From positions 14,133 to 78,132 of the forward strand of contig CAKQSF010000008.1 of assembly GCA_934272845.1 (NCBI GenBank): a stretch of DNA of 64,000 bases, read 5' to 3'. Under the pieces are notes generated by a model. It saw nothing but the letters and a program-made list of their open reading frames with translations, had not been told where the DNA came from and did not search any database. This stretch comes from an uncultured Prevotella sp. (GTDB lineage: Bacteria; Bacteroidota; Bacteroidia; Bacteroidales; Bacteroidaceae). Position 1 is the stretch's first letter. Every line of letters begins with the position of its first letter. Made by a program: the position numbers and the translations under genes. This document shows, piece by piece, positions 43,201 to 51,746 of the stretch.

Positions 43201-43978
43201 CAAAGCGCGTTTTCTGTGATAATGCGCTGTGTACGGCATCAGCAATCGTCTTGGCACGGTTAAAGACTGGTATTACAACAGAGGCTTCAATTGGGAAAAC
43301 CTGTTCGTTAAAGTCTGGCGTAAGGGCTTCAGAGGGGTCTATTTTGGCACCTATTGCCTCGAGATGTTCCGTTGCCGCCTGTTCCATCTCTATCTGTCTG
43401 CTGCGGTTACGTGGGTTAACATAGTCAAACTGCTTCTCACCGCTCTTGCGATTGTCTAGTTCTTCCTCTGTGTAAAGCATCTCATTAAGATGGAATACTT
43501 CGCCGTGACGTTGCAGATATAGGCGCATTGCATATATAGCAGCATAGGCGTAGTCCGCCTTTTGGTTCTTTACGAAGTCTTGAAAGAGTGATGTACGCAC
43601 AAATAGTAACTGTCCAAAGTCGAAGTCATCGCGTATGCTACCCTCTTGATAGTCAATTGTTGGGTGTGGAACACGCTGTCCTTGCACCATAGTGTAGTGG
43701 TCTGCATAGAGCAAAGATGCACCAGTATTATTGGCAGTGTGTACCATTCTGTCCAGTGCATGCCAACCGAGGGAGAATGGTGTTGACTTTTGTGAGATGA
43801 GGATATATTCAGCCGTTGCCTCTTTCGCTATCTTGCGAAGGGTTGACATGGCTGTTATTGGTTCGCCTTCAAGGAGGTGTATGCGCTTTACCGCTTTCTC
43901 CTTGCTTATCTTTTCTACTGTTGATGCAAAGAGAGAGGCACTGCTGCACGGTATGAAAATGTCTATCTTCTGAAACAT
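40295..43978 (-). CDS. Glycosyltransferase / DUF4922 HIT-like / SpoIID fusion protein
   Basis: 1227 residues from ATG 43976-43978 ([13 protein letters not shown]); longer in-frame starts run into a minisatellite and look non-coding. Domains in order: a degenerate GT-A-like region (1-225), a GT2 domain (about 230-500, [29 protein letters not shown]), a DUF4922 HIT/GalT-like domain (about 540-740, [18 protein letters not shown] near 633), and a SpoIID/LytB domain (about 815-1227, [30 protein letters not shown]). It suggests cytoplasmic coupling of nucleotide-sugar, glycosyl-transfer and glycan-binding or cleaving activities. No signal peptide is visible. The actual reaction is unknown. Confidence 0.78.
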   Translation of the reverse strand: MFQKIDIFIPCSSASLFASTVEKISKEKAVKRIHLLEGEPITAMSTLRKIAKEATAEYILISQKSTPFSLGWHALDRMVHTANNTGASLLYADHYTMVQGQRVPHPTIDYQEGSIRDDFDFGQLLFVRTSLFQDFVKNQKADYAYAAIYAMRLYLQRHGEVFHLNEMLYTEEELDNRKSGEKQFDYVNPRNRSRQIEMEQAATEHLEAIGAKIDPSEALTPDFNEQVFPIEASVVIPVFNRAKTIADAVHSALSQKTRFEYNVIVVDNHSTDGTTDILQQMVKEEEAKDSHHLIHIIPGSHGEETLPLGIGGCWNVAINDDRCGRFAVQLDSDDLYSSPDTLQRIVDCFYHQKAAMVIGAYRMCDFDLNTLPPGIIDHREWTDSNGPNNALRINGLGAPRAFFTPLLRQIGFPNTSYGEDYALGLAFSRRYRIGRLYEELYLCRRWGGNSDAALSVEKVNANNLYKDRLRTIEIKARQQLNEGKLNGMAGDSLQRFFNRQMELWDATRKRYSDLQNIQTKNLGDIRLQFNPARIVSTGASIDKATLAKRPCFLCRANRPTEQISKPLYTKNGEQELEILVNPYPILPQHFTIPLVRHEPQAIYAHFTAIRQLLHQHPTLMVFYNGPLCGASAPDHLHLQAGTSGIVPLQTMMPRLIRSMRTIATCGEGEDISLLTDYVVPAFVIRSHHGENERKLFRRLYRTMQELQPKDAQQTEPMMNIVAWRQDEEQITVVLPRRKHRPDCYYAEGTEQAVVSPGALDMAGLIITPRREDFNNITAERATAILQEVSITHEEADKIAEALSEQPVSSTKPSFKYTQQPNVKVGIISANELHFTLNGTYTAKGEDITGTQTVTYSEGTIMWQGTQYKELNFKPTSHDASFSIEDVTIGINFHWERKQTQTFLGTLHLVVEEGKIYAINELPVERYLESVISSEMSATSSLELLKAHAVISRSWLLAQMQRRQKMQEGNNFFSFIKRDDMLVRWYDREDHTIFDVCADDHCQRYQGITNAANPHVIAAVKATLGQVMEYQGEICDTRFSKCCGGVTEEYRYCWENIDKPYLTSVTDPYCNTQDRKILSEVLNDYDQETVDFHDWMVAYTQDQLSRLISSKLHMDFGRIMKLEALERGKSGRISLLKIIGENKTFTIGKELEIRKTLSETHLYSSAFTVAMHGKDVDGFPQSFILNGRGWGHGVGLCQIGAAVMGAKGIPYSDILAHYYRGAQIQRAY

Positions 43979-44123
43979 ATATGGTTGTGGGTGTTGGGTT
44001 TGGGGTTGTTGGTTGTTGGCGTTAGGCCTGTGGAAGGTGGTTGTTGGATATTGGTTACTTGGTAATTTGTTGTTGATGTTGGGGTATTGGCATCTTTTGC
44101 GTCCCATTGCTCGCTCTATCGTT

Positions 44124-44387
44124 GGGCGTATAGGCATTCAGTTTTGGGCGTATGGGCATTCAGTTTTGGGCGTATGGGCATTCAGTTTTGTGTGTTGGGG
44201 CATTCAGTTTTGGGCGTAGGGGCATTTTGTTTTGGGCGTAGGGGCATTTAGTTTTGGGTGTTGGGACATTCAGTTTTGGGCGTTGGGGCATTTAGTTTTG
44301 GGCGTTGGGGCATTTAGTTTTGTGTGTCGGGGCATTCAGTTTTGTGTGTTGGAGCATTCAGTTTTGGGCGTAGGGGCTTTGGTTGTT
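44124..44387. repeat. 22-bp minisatellite, about 12 units
   Basis: Units of consensus GGGCGTAGGGGCATTCAGTT plus TT, with GTGTGTTGGGG variants. It lies upstream of the fusion-protein gene and just after the LolC/E-like permease stop. Confidence 0.9.
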
Positions 44388-44398
44388 GTTGTGTAATA

Positions 44399-45673
44399 CT
44401 ATTGTTTTTTGATGCGTTTTGTTCTAAATTTTACTGGGTAGAGCACAGATACGAAGCCTACAGCAACAACAGTGAGGAATACTATAGCAACGTCTGCGTA
44501 GTGAACGCTGACGGGGTATGCATCAACAACAAAGGAACCGCTACTGTCGCCCAATGAGACGATGCCGTATTGTTGTTGAAGTAGGCATAACAACAGTCCG
44601 CAACCAACGCCTAATATGGCACCAATGATGCTAATCAACCATCCTTCGAAGATAAATATTTGTTTGATAAGCGAGTCACGTGCACCAAGGCTTCGCAGTG
44701 TGTCAACATCTTTTTTCTTGTCTATTATGAGCATAGATAGAGAACCAATGATATTGAAACATGCTACGACAAGTATGAAGGTAAGGAATATGTAGCCCAT
44801 GAATTTCTCTATCTTCATTATGTTGAACGTGTCTTCCTGTTGCTCGTAACGGTCTAATACTCGGAATTTGTCACCGCAAATAGCCTGCATTTTCTTCTTC
44901 GCTGATGTTACATCTACGCCTTTCTTCAACTTAATTTCAAGGCTGGAGAGTTCTCCGTCGCATTGGAATAGCATTCTTGCGAAGCCTATTGAGGTTATGA
45001 TATGGTTTTTATCATACTTCCCTTGTTGTACACAGAATACAACACCAGGTGACAAAAGAGAGTCGACGACAAAGCCATCGAGTGGGTTGCTGAGGTCTAA
45101 CTGTCCGTTTCTGCGAGGTGCGTAGACGTGGAGATAACCGTCATATCGTGCTGGCATGCCGAGCGTTTGCGCCAAACGAATACCTGGCGTGCCATATTGC
45201 AGGTCAGCAGCGTGTAGGTCAAAGGTGCCGTCTCCGTAGCAAATGTCGTTTATTCGGGTTAACTGTGTGAAGTTATCGTCTACGCCTTTTATGACAACCA
45301 TTGCCTGACGGTCACCATATATGGCAAGAGCCTGCCCTTCAACGCACTCTGTTGTTACGTCAATCTCGTTCAATTTGCGTATTTCTACCAGTTCGGGGCA
45401 ATCGGCGGCGACAGTTTTTCCTGTCGTAGGTACAATCTCTAACTGCGGGTCGAAGGCTGTGAAGAAGGTAGCAACGAGGTCGCTGAACCCATTAAAAACA
45501 CTAAGCACTACCACCATAGCCATTGTCGCCACCATGACACCGATGACGGAAATGGCGGAGATTAGGTTTATGACGTTAGTGCTTTTCTTTGAGAACAGGT
45601 AGCGACGGGCAATAAAGAAACTTACGCCCAGCCTGCTTTTATTATTCTCCATGTGCATGTTTGTTTTGTGCAA
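44399..45673 (-). CDS. LolC/LolE-type ABC transporter permease (FtsX-like)
   Basis: 424 residues; ATG 45650-45652 (MENNKSRLGVSFF) is an equally likely start. N-terminal IARRYLFSKKSTNVINLIS with the first membrane helix, a large periplasmic domain (about 65-270), and three C-terminal helices with IDKKKDVDTLRSLGARDSLI, the FtsX coupling loop. By family it would extract lipoproteins from the inner membrane for delivery to the outer membrane. The cognate LolD ATPase is not in the window. It follows rbfA by 19 bases. Confidence 0.85.
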   Translation of the reverse strand: MHKTNMHMENNKSRLGVSFFIARRYLFSKKSTNVINLISAISVIGVMVATMAMVVVLSVFNGFSDLVATFFTAFDPQLEIVPTTGKTVAADCPELVEIRKLNEIDVTTECVEGQALAIYGDRQAMVVIKGVDDNFTQLTRINDICYGDGTFDLHAADLQYGTPGIRLAQTLGMPARYDGYLHVYAPRRNGQLDLSNPLDGFVVDSLLSPGVVFCVQQGKYDKNHIITSIGFARMLFQCDGELSSLEIKLKKGVDVTSAKKKMQAICGDKFRVLDRYEQQEDTFNIMKIEKFMGYIFLTFILVVACFNIIGSLSMLIIDKKKDVDTLRSLGARDSLIKQIFIFEGWLISIIGAILGVGCGLLLCLLQQQYGIVSLGDSSGSFVVDAYPVSVHYADVAIVFLTVVAVGFVSVLYPVKFRTKRIKKQ

Positions 45674-45692
45674 AACGATGTTTGTGTGCCAA

Positions 45693-46028
45693 TTAGTTCT
45701 TCAATAGGCTGTCGATGTGCTCGATATAGTCCAGTGAGTCATCGATAAAGAAACGCAGTTCAGGTATGATACGCAGTTGGTTACGTACCTTCTGACCGAG
45801 TTCGTAACGTATTGATGACACGTTAGCGTTGATATTCTTGATTAGTTCCTCGCCTTTCTCAGATGGGAAGATGCTGAGGTATGCGGTGCAGATGCTGAGG
45901 TCTGGTGATATTTTTACGCGTGTTACACTTACCATAACCCCATGCATCTGTCGGGTTTGGCTCTGGAATATAAGACTTAACTCCTTTTGGAGCAGGCGTG
46001 ATATGCGATTTTGTCTTGTCTCTTGCAT
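45693..46028 (-). CDS. rbfA: Ribosome-binding factor A
   Basis: 111 residues, single KH-like domain. RISRLLQKELSLIFQ at the N-terminus and the conserved VSVTRVKISPDLSICTAYLS strand pair identify RbfA, which binds the 30S subunit during 16S maturation. It is directly followed by the LolC/E-like permease, a common Bacteroidetes pair. Two 22-bp repeats lie 12 bases upstream. Confidence 0.93.
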   Translation of the reverse strand: MQETRQNRISRLLQKELSLIFQSQTRQMHGVMVSVTRVKISPDLSICTAYLSIFPSEKGEELIKNINANVSSIRYELGQKVRNQLRIIPELRFFIDDSLDYIEHIDSLLKN

Positions 46029-46039
46029 AACTGTAATAT

Positions 46040-46083
46040 TTTAAATGTGGGTTAATAATCTTTTAGATGTGGGTTAATAATCT
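46040..46083. repeat. Two 22-bp direct repeats upstream of rbfA
   Basis: TTTAAATGTGGGTTAATAAT plus CT, then TTTAGATGTGGGTTAATAAT plus CT; one mismatch. Confidence 0.85.
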
Positions 46084-46126
46084 TGTTTTATGTATGTTTT
46101 ATGTTAACATCTATTTGGTTTAGTGA

Positions 46127-47803
46127 CTAAAAGTCGAAGCCATTGTAGACGTTAATGTCCACGTCACCGTGTATTCCGCTAACTCTTCCGTCGGGTGAGA
46201 GTTGCCAATACACGAGGTTTACGTCAGGTTTGTATTCTCCGTACCGTGCTATCCACACGTCATAGTTGTTGTGTAGGTCAGGTGCGAGTGACAGGTATTT
46301 GTTTACGAAGCGTTGACTGATGTACAGTATAGGTCTTCTTCCGCGCTGTCTTTCAACGGTATTGAGCCATTGTCTCACGTTGTTAAACAGTGCTCTGATG
46401 CCTCCTGCTTGTTTTATTTGTTTGTCAGTCGGTTCTAGGTCGAGTACTGGTGGCAGGTCTCCTTTGACATATCGGCTGTTGCGCAGAAAGTTGTTAGCCT
46501 GTTGTCTGCCTGATGTTCTGACCGAGAAGAAGTGGTATGCCCCCGTTTTATAGCCATGTTTTCGTGCAGCAAGGTAGTCTCCTACGAAGTATTTGTTCCT
46601 TATGGTCGTCCCTTCCGTAGCCTTTATGAATATGAATCGCACAGGATAGTCCACCTTTCCGTGTATAACCTTCTTCGACATTTTTCCCAATGACACTATG
46701 CGTAGGTTCTTCCAGTTGATAGAGAAGCGTTTTCTTCCTTTCTCGTGCTGGTGTCGTGAGATGTCGATGCCGTATATTCTCTCAGGAGTGTATGCAATTC
46801 TCTCGCCAAGAAATCTGTCTTCTTTCCATTCTCCGAGGCGCAATCGTTTACCTGGTATGATAGAGAATCCTACGCCGTTACGTTTACCGTGCACCCATTC
46901 TCCTTCGTAGTAGTCACCCGTTTTAGCCTGTAGACAGCCGTATCCGTGTGGTATGGCAGCGCTGTCGCGTGCTCCTTTATAGTCGCCTATGCTGTCTATC
47001 CATGTCATTACAGGTTTAGGTCGCATGGCATGTCGTTTCTTAAGTATTGCCGATGCCGAACTTTTGCGGTTCAATCGTTCTGTCAGTGTGGGTCCTTCGC
47101 ATTGAGTTGTTGCAGTAAGGTTCAGCAGTCCGTTAGCCGTGTAGTGTGGTTTACATTCCGTTCTCTGTCCAGTAGAGTCGGGAAGGAGGAAGTATCGTCG
47201 TTCCATACGTATGGTCAATGCCTTTCCCTTAAGTCCTTTCTGTACTGTTGCAGAGGCTTGTTCCAATGTCTTGCTGTATGCTGTCAGTCGCTTACCGTAG
47301 CGTGCTACGATGTCGAAGCCGTTGTCGAGCACTGTGTGTGTGCGCAGAAAGTATTCCACATCTTTCCTTTGCTGCCTTACAATGTCTTGGCCTTTCTTTA
47401 TCGCCTTCTCCTCTTGGTGCAGCAAAGTAATGATGTCGTTATGCCTAAGTTTGCACACCTTGTTAGTGTCTTGTGCCAGTATTACGAGGTTATAGCCGTT
47501 GTATGGCACCATATCCCATCTGCGTACCCATTGCGCTTCGATGGTATCATTTTTCCAGTTGACAGAATCGTTAAGGTTATGTATATCTCTTAACAGACTA
47601 TCTCCCTGTATGGCAGAGAAAGAGAACAAGGCTGTAGTATCGTCAGCAACGATGTATCGAGTCTCTGTCACGAGCAAGGTCTGTGACTGCTGCCTCTCAT
47701 TGTCGGAGAGGGGATAGCAGTACCATAGCCCCCATAGTGCCACAATGATGGCTAAGATAAACATGGCGGGAATCATATATCCCGCATGAAACCGTTTTAT
47801 CAT
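46127..47803 (-). CDS. GH25 lysozyme-like protein with MORN repeats
   Basis: 558 residues. N-terminal membrane helix (about 10-30), an extracytoplasmic alpha/beta region with coiled-coil segments, MORN-type repeats (about 300-340, KTGDYYEGEWVHGKRNGVGF), and a C-terminal GH25 barrel: IDISRHQ (base Asp), FIFIKATEG, PVLDLEP (acid Glu), ending VDINVYNG. GH25 enzymes cut the MurNAc-GlcNAc bond of peptidoglycan. The membrane anchor suggests periplasmic wall remodelling rather than secretion. It overlaps the TonB receptor gene by 4 bases (ATGA). Confidence 0.85.
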   Translation of the reverse strand: MIKRFHAGYMIPAMFILAIIVALWGLWYCYPLSDNERQQSQTLLVTETRYIVADDTTALFSFSAIQGDSLLRDIHNLNDSVNWKNDTIEAQWVRRWDMVPYNGYNLVILAQDTNKVCKLRHNDIITLLHQEEKAIKKGQDIVRQQRKDVEYFLRTHTVLDNGFDIVARYGKRLTAYSKTLEQASATVQKGLKGKALTIRMERRYFLLPDSTGQRTECKPHYTANGLLNLTATTQCEGPTLTERLNRKSSASAILKKRHAMRPKPVMTWIDSIGDYKGARDSAAIPHGYGCLQAKTGDYYEGEWVHGKRNGVGFSIIPGKRLRLGEWKEDRFLGERIAYTPERIYGIDISRHQHEKGRKRFSINWKNLRIVSLGKMSKKVIHGKVDYPVRFIFIKATEGTTIRNKYFVGDYLAARKHGYKTGAYHFFSVRTSGRQQANNFLRNSRYVKGDLPPVLDLEPTDKQIKQAGGIRALFNNVRQWLNTVERQRGRRPILYISQRFVNKYLSLAPDLHNNYDVWIARYGEYKPDVNLVYWQLSPDGRVSGIHGDVDINVYNGFDF

Positions 47804-50073
47804 AATTCGTATCCACCCATTGATGAGCCCATTTCGTCATCGTTAGACTGTTGGCTCTCTTGTTTCTTCTTCAATCCAGACTGGTTTCCGAAGTTCCATG
47901 TAACGGTAAAGTTTACTCTTCTGCTGCCGTGTTTGTTCAACTGATATCGTTCGAAGGAGTCGCTTGTGGTGTAACTCTCCCATTTACGTGTGTTGAGCAC
48001 GTCGCGGCAGTTTACAGATAGCATCAGTTTTCTGTTGAAGAAATTCTTCTTTACGCCGAGATCCAGTCCGAAAGTATGTGGTCTGTGTCCCTGAGTTATC
48101 ACCTGTCTAGAGTTGTATCGTCCGCTTGCCTGTAGGCTAATGTCGTATGGTAGTGTTACAGCGGCAATGATACGTGCATTCCATGTGAAGTTGTCTTGAG
48201 CCTCTCCAGAAACGGTCTGTCCCTCAATTTCGTAGTTAAAAGCGTCAAGTTTGTAGTAGTACATGTTGACGTTGGTCGTAAGGTCAAGTATTCTGCCGAT
48301 TTTGTTCTTACCAGTTAGTTCAAGACCCGTCGATGTTGACTTAGCCACGTTCATCGGTGTGCGATACATCTTTTGGTCTTCTTGGCTGCGATAGTTTATG
48401 CGCTGTATCACGTCTGTTGTTGGACGATAATAGGCAGAGACGAGGAGTGAGTGCATATCCCACTGTTTCAGGTAGTTGAGCGAGAAAGAATTAGAGAACT
48501 CTGGCGTCAGTTCAGGGTTACCAAATGAAATTATAGATGCATCGCTCGTGTTGCGAAAATCGTTAAGTTCGCCACCCCATGGACGTCGCAAGCGTCGAGT
48601 GTAGTTCAGTTGTAACTGTTGTGTCTTCGTCAGTTGGTATGACATGAAGAGAGAAGGGAACAGTTGGAAGTGGTCTTTCTTGTGGGTCTCAGGCATAGGA
48701 GCCAAGCCGTGTTCCTCGTCCCAGTTCAGTGATACCGTCTTTGTGCGCCAGTATTCTCCGCGCAGTCCTGCCATAATGCCGAATTTATCCTTGTTATATG
48801 ATAACGTAGCGTAGAGGGCATGGCGGTCCTCGTCGTATTTAAAGCGGTTGAAGTAAGTCTTCTCCTCCTGCAGGTTATATCCCAACCAGTTAGGCGCTTC
48901 GTATGACAACTGTGGGGTATTCTCGCGTGAGAAGTTGCCCATGTATCCACTTTCCAGTTTCAGGTGTTCCGTCAGCGGGTTCTCATAGTCAAGTTTTATC
49001 TCCGTGTTAGGGCTTTTAACGTTCAGTGGTCGTGACTGATAACTGCTTGATGAAGGCAGCGTTTCGTCAGTATAATATATGGAATCCTGGTAGATGTTAT
49101 CATTGTCCGAGAACCATTTTCCGTATGATACGACGAAATCAAGGAAATGTTTTTCAGCAAAGTTGTGGCGATAGTTAAACTCAATGTTATACATCGTCAT
49201 AGGACCACCGCTGTATGTATCTCTCAGTCTTGTGTAGTTAAGTTGCTCAGTGGCATCGGTGTAATTGCCATACAGATATGGCGTAGTCGACATATTCTTG
49301 TGTTTACCCGTGAACAGCATGCCGTTAAGCGAGAAATCGTTTTTGTCGTCAGCGTGAAACGTTAGTCCCGCCCGGGTGAAAACCATATTTCCTCTGCGGT
49401 TATTCTCCGTATTATGTCGTTCGTATGTAGTCGGAATACCATCAGTGAGGTTGTTTTGCCAACTCTCGTTGCGCCCTTTGTTTTCAGCGTGTCTATAGCC
49501 TACGTTGAAGTATCCGTCCAGTTTAGACGAGTTATAGTTAATGTTAAATGAAGAATTTGCTCCGCCTCTAGTGTCGGCGCCTACCTGCACAGATCCATAG
49601 TATCCGCTGCGTCGGTCTTTCTTCAGCACGATATTTATGATGCCCGCCGACCCTTCAGCCGAGAACTTAGCAGAAGGATTGTCAATAACCTCGATTCTCT
49701 CAATGCTCTCAGCCGGCAGTTGTTGCAAGATTTGTGCTCGGTTGTCGCTTGTCAGTCCGCTTGGTCGGCCGTTAATCCATACCTCTACGCTTGAGTTTCC
49801 GCGCAATGACACGTTTCCGTCATTGTCAACGTCGACGGAAGGAATATTCTCCAGCACGTCCGTAGCCGTCTGTCCCGCAGCAGTAACAAGGCTGGCCACG
49901 TCAAACTCCTTTCTGTCCACCTTCAGTTTCATGGTGGCGCGTCGTCCCGTAACCTGTATTTCCCCCAGAGTCTGGTCGGCTATTTTGTTCTCTTTCTTAT
50001 CCTTTTTCTCTTGTGCATTGGCGTTGGCTATAGTTATTAGCGCCATAGCAGCGCAGAGCATAGTTTTGAGCAT
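47800..50073 (-). CDS. TonB-dependent outer-membrane receptor (OMP_b-brl_3 type)
   Basis: 757 residues. Signal peptide to NANAQ (about 21). LGEIQVTGRRATMKLKVDRK, the plug domain (TDVLENIPSVDVDNDGNVSL, IERIEVIDNPSAKFSAEGSA, INIVLKK), then a C-terminal barrel. It lacks the N-terminal carboxypeptidase-like domain of SusC and has no SusD partner, so it is the smaller, non-Sus receptor class; the substrate could be a metal complex, cofactor or peptide. Its -7 box lies in a MITE end 35 bases upstream. Overlaps the GH25 gene. Confidence 0.87.
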   Translation of the reverse strand: MLKTMLCAAMALITIANANAQEKKDKKENKIADQTLGEIQVTGRRATMKLKVDRKEFDVASLVTAAGQTATDVLENIPSVDVDNDGNVSLRGNSSVEVWINGRPSGLTSDNRAQILQQLPAESIERIEVIDNPSAKFSAEGSAGIINIVLKKDRRSGYYGSVQVGADTRGGANSSFNINYNSSKLDGYFNVGYRHAENKGRNESWQNNLTDGIPTTYERHNTENNRRGNMVFTRAGLTFHADDKNDFSLNGMLFTGKHKNMSTTPYLYGNYTDATEQLNYTRLRDTYSGGPMTMYNIEFNYRHNFAEKHFLDFVVSYGKWFSDNDNIYQDSIYYTDETLPSSSSYQSRPLNVKSPNTEIKLDYENPLTEHLKLESGYMGNFSRENTPQLSYEAPNWLGYNLQEEKTYFNRFKYDEDRHALYATLSYNKDKFGIMAGLRGEYWRTKTVSLNWDEEHGLAPMPETHKKDHFQLFPSLFMSYQLTKTQQLQLNYTRRLRRPWGGELNDFRNTSDASIISFGNPELTPEFSNSFSLNYLKQWDMHSLLVSAYYRPTTDVIQRINYRSQEDQKMYRTPMNVAKSTSTGLELTGKNKIGRILDLTTNVNMYYYKLDAFNYEIEGQTVSGEAQDNFTWNARIIAAVTLPYDISLQASGRYNSRQVITQGHRPHTFGLDLGVKKNFFNRKLMLSVNCRDVLNTRKWESYTTSDSFERYQLNKHGSRRVNFTVTWNFGNQSGLKKKQESQQSNDDEMGSSMGGYEL

Positions 50074-50098
50074 CTCTTCTAGGTAATTGGTTTCTTAA

Positions 50099-50176
50099 GT
50101 AAGTATTCAAAATTATTTTTATATATGAGTAAGTATCCATTTAATATTAAATATTAAAATAATTTTGAACACTTAC
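50099..50176. mobile_element. MITE family 2, internally deleted copy (78 bp)
   Basis: Both family ends are present (GTAAGTATTCAAAATTATTT / AATAATTTTGAACACTTAC) with TTAA on both sides (50095-50098, 50177-50180), but the hairpin core is missing. Confidence 0.8.
50108..50115 (-). promoter_or_regulatory. -7 box in the MITE 2 end, pointing at the TonB receptor gene
   Basis: TAATTTTG on the minus strand, within the left inverted repeat and 34 bases before the receptor ATG (50071-50073). Confidence 0.5.
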
Positions 50177-50269
50177 TTAAAAGTTCCTTATAGGTAACAG
50201 TGGGTTGGCGATAGCGTGTAGCGTCATGGAGAGAATCCCCGTGCTTGCTATCGTCAACCCACAAAAAGG

Positions 50270-50668
50270 TTATTGCTTATTGAAAGCGTCATAAATCTTG
50301 TTAGCAACCTCCTGCATTTCCTCAGCAGGCAGTTGCAGTTTCTCTCTGCGGAAGTCCATATCGCCTTCGCTGTTCATTGGCATGAGGTGGATATGTGCGT
50401 GAGGCACTTCCAGTCCGAAGACCGACATACCAATCTTCTTGCATGGAAAGACCTCCTTAATAGCCTTAGCCACACGCTTAGCGAAGATATGGAAACGTGA
50501 CAGTTCCGCATCGTCCATATCAAATATATAGTCAATTTCGCGTCGTGGTATAACGAGCACGTGACCTTTTACAACGGGGTTAATGTCGAGGAAAGCATAG
50601 AACTCCTCGTTCTCCGCACACTTGTAACTTGGTATTTCACCAGCAGCAATTTTAGAGAAAATATCCAT
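50270..50668 (-). CDS. HIT family nucleotide hydrolase
   Basis: 132 residues. The histidine triad His90-His92-His94 (PHAHIHLMP) and N-terminal FSKIAAGEIPSYK match the HinT-like branch, which hydrolyses nucleoside phosphoramidates and AMP-lysine adducts. Cytoplasmic. It is 262 bases downstream of greA in the common Bacteroidetes greA-HIT order, with a repeat array in the gap. Confidence 0.92.
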   Translation of the reverse strand: MDIFSKIAAGEIPSYKCAENEEFYAFLDINPVVKGHVLVIPRREIDYIFDMDDAELSRFHIFAKRVAKAIKEVFPCKKIGMSVFGLEVPHAHIHLMPMNSEGDMDFRREKLQLPAEEMQEVANKIYDAFNKQ

Positions 50669-50713
50669 AGTCGTTTGGTTGTTTAGTTGTTTAGTTGTTT
50701 AAAGATTTCGCAG

Positions 50714-50846
50714 TATGCCAACTTACAATCTGAAAGCACCCAAATTACATCGTAATCACATAGTGTTTACAGTGTAATTAAGCCCAAATTACATGTTAAT
50801 CAGGCCCAAATTACGATGCAGAAAGCATTGCTTAAAAACTGTAAGT
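50714..50846. repeat. 22-bp periodic array (ATTAC type) with inverted ends
   Basis: Four 22-bp units from 50752 (AATTACATCGTAATCACATA…, GTTTACAGTGTAATTAAGCC…, AATTACATGTTAATCAGGCC…, AATTACGATGCAGAAAGCAT…). The outer edges are inverted copies: ACTTACAATCTGAAAGCA and TGCTTAAAAACTGTAAGT. Confidence 0.75.
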
Positions 50847-50930
50847 AAAACAGGGGTGTTTGTAACAGATTATAAGCATTCGTGTGTATAGGGGTACATC
50901 GAAAACATTTCGCCAACCGAGTAACGAATC

Positions 50931-51395
50931 TTAGTATGAAATGCTCTCCACCTTTAGTTTCAGAATGCCACGTGGAATCTTAGCCTCCACAATGTCGCCA
51001 ACCTTATGGTTCAGCAGAGCCTGTGCAATAGGAGTCTCGATAGAAATCTTGCCCTCGCGCAGGTTAGCCTCATTAGCGCTGACGATAGTGTAAGTCATCT
51101 TCGCCTTGTTAGCCATGTTAGTCATCTCAACCTTAGACAACAACTGAATAGCGTCAGTAGCCAGACGACTCTTGTCTACGATTTTCGCTTCAGCGATAGT
51201 GTTCTTTAACTGGTTTATCTTGGCAGCGAGGTGAGCCTGAGCCTCCTTCGCGGCATCGTATTCAGAATTCTCAGAGAGGTCGCCCTTATCTCGTGCCTCT
51301 GCAATCGCTGCGCTAGCCTTAGGCATTTCGATAGCCTCCAGGCGATGTAACTCAGCCACGAGGTTCTCGTAGCCTTCTTTTGACATGTATGCCAT
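50931..51395 (-). CDS. greA: Transcription elongation factor GreA
   Basis: 154 residues. N-terminal coiled coil with the acidic tip (AIAEARDKGDLSENSEYDAA) that rescues backtracked RNA polymerase, then the FKBP-like C-terminal domain (EANLREGKISIETPIAQALL). Length and both domains are canonical. Confidence 0.96.
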   Translation of the reverse strand: MAYMSKEGYENLVAELHRLEAIEMPKASAAIAEARDKGDLSENSEYDAAKEAQAHLAAKINQLKNTIAEAKIVDKSRLATDAIQLLSKVEMTNMANKAKMTYTIVSANEANLREGKISIETPIAQALLNHKVGDIVEAKIPRGILKLKVESISY

Positions 51396-51609
51396 AGTTC
51401 TTTCTTAATATATTTTGATTTTTGTTATTTCCTTGTAAATATTGAAAGTAATCCTTGTGTCAGATGGTTTCAGTATAGACAAAAAAGAAGAACCCCAACC
51501 TTCTACACCTATAACAAAAATGAGGAAACGCCTTTATGGATAACGTTCCTCCACATCTGCATACAGGGTATTTAGTCGGAATCCCTTGCTTTAATAATTA
51601 TGTCGAGTG

Positions 51610-51617
51610 CAAAGATA
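51610..51617 (-). promoter_or_regulatory. Likely greA -7 element
   Basis: TATCTTTG on the minus strand with CTTG at the -33 distance. It predicts a leader of about 200 bases before greA in which I see no known riboswitch. Confidence 0.4.
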
Positions 51618-51676
51618 GTTATTATTTTCTTAACACGCAAGTTTTTACGTTTTTTTTACTCTTTTTTATGCTCACA

Positions 51677-51708
51677 TTTGGCGTTTTCGTGCAAAATGAC
51701 TATCTTTG
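51677..51708 (+). promoter_or_regulatory. Promoter of the CoA-transferase gene
   Basis: TTTG (51677-51680), 20-base spacer, TATCTTTG (51701-51708), 38 bases before the ATG; exact match. Confidence 0.75.
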
Positions 51709-51746
51709 CACAATGTAAAACCATAATAACATAGACTGGTAAATTT

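Noticed and set aside
43979..44137. N-terminal extension of the glycosyltransferase/SpoIID gene by 53 codons
   Set aside because: The extension is low-complexity ([20 protein letters not shown]) and starts in the minisatellite; the conserved protein begins at MFQKIDIF.
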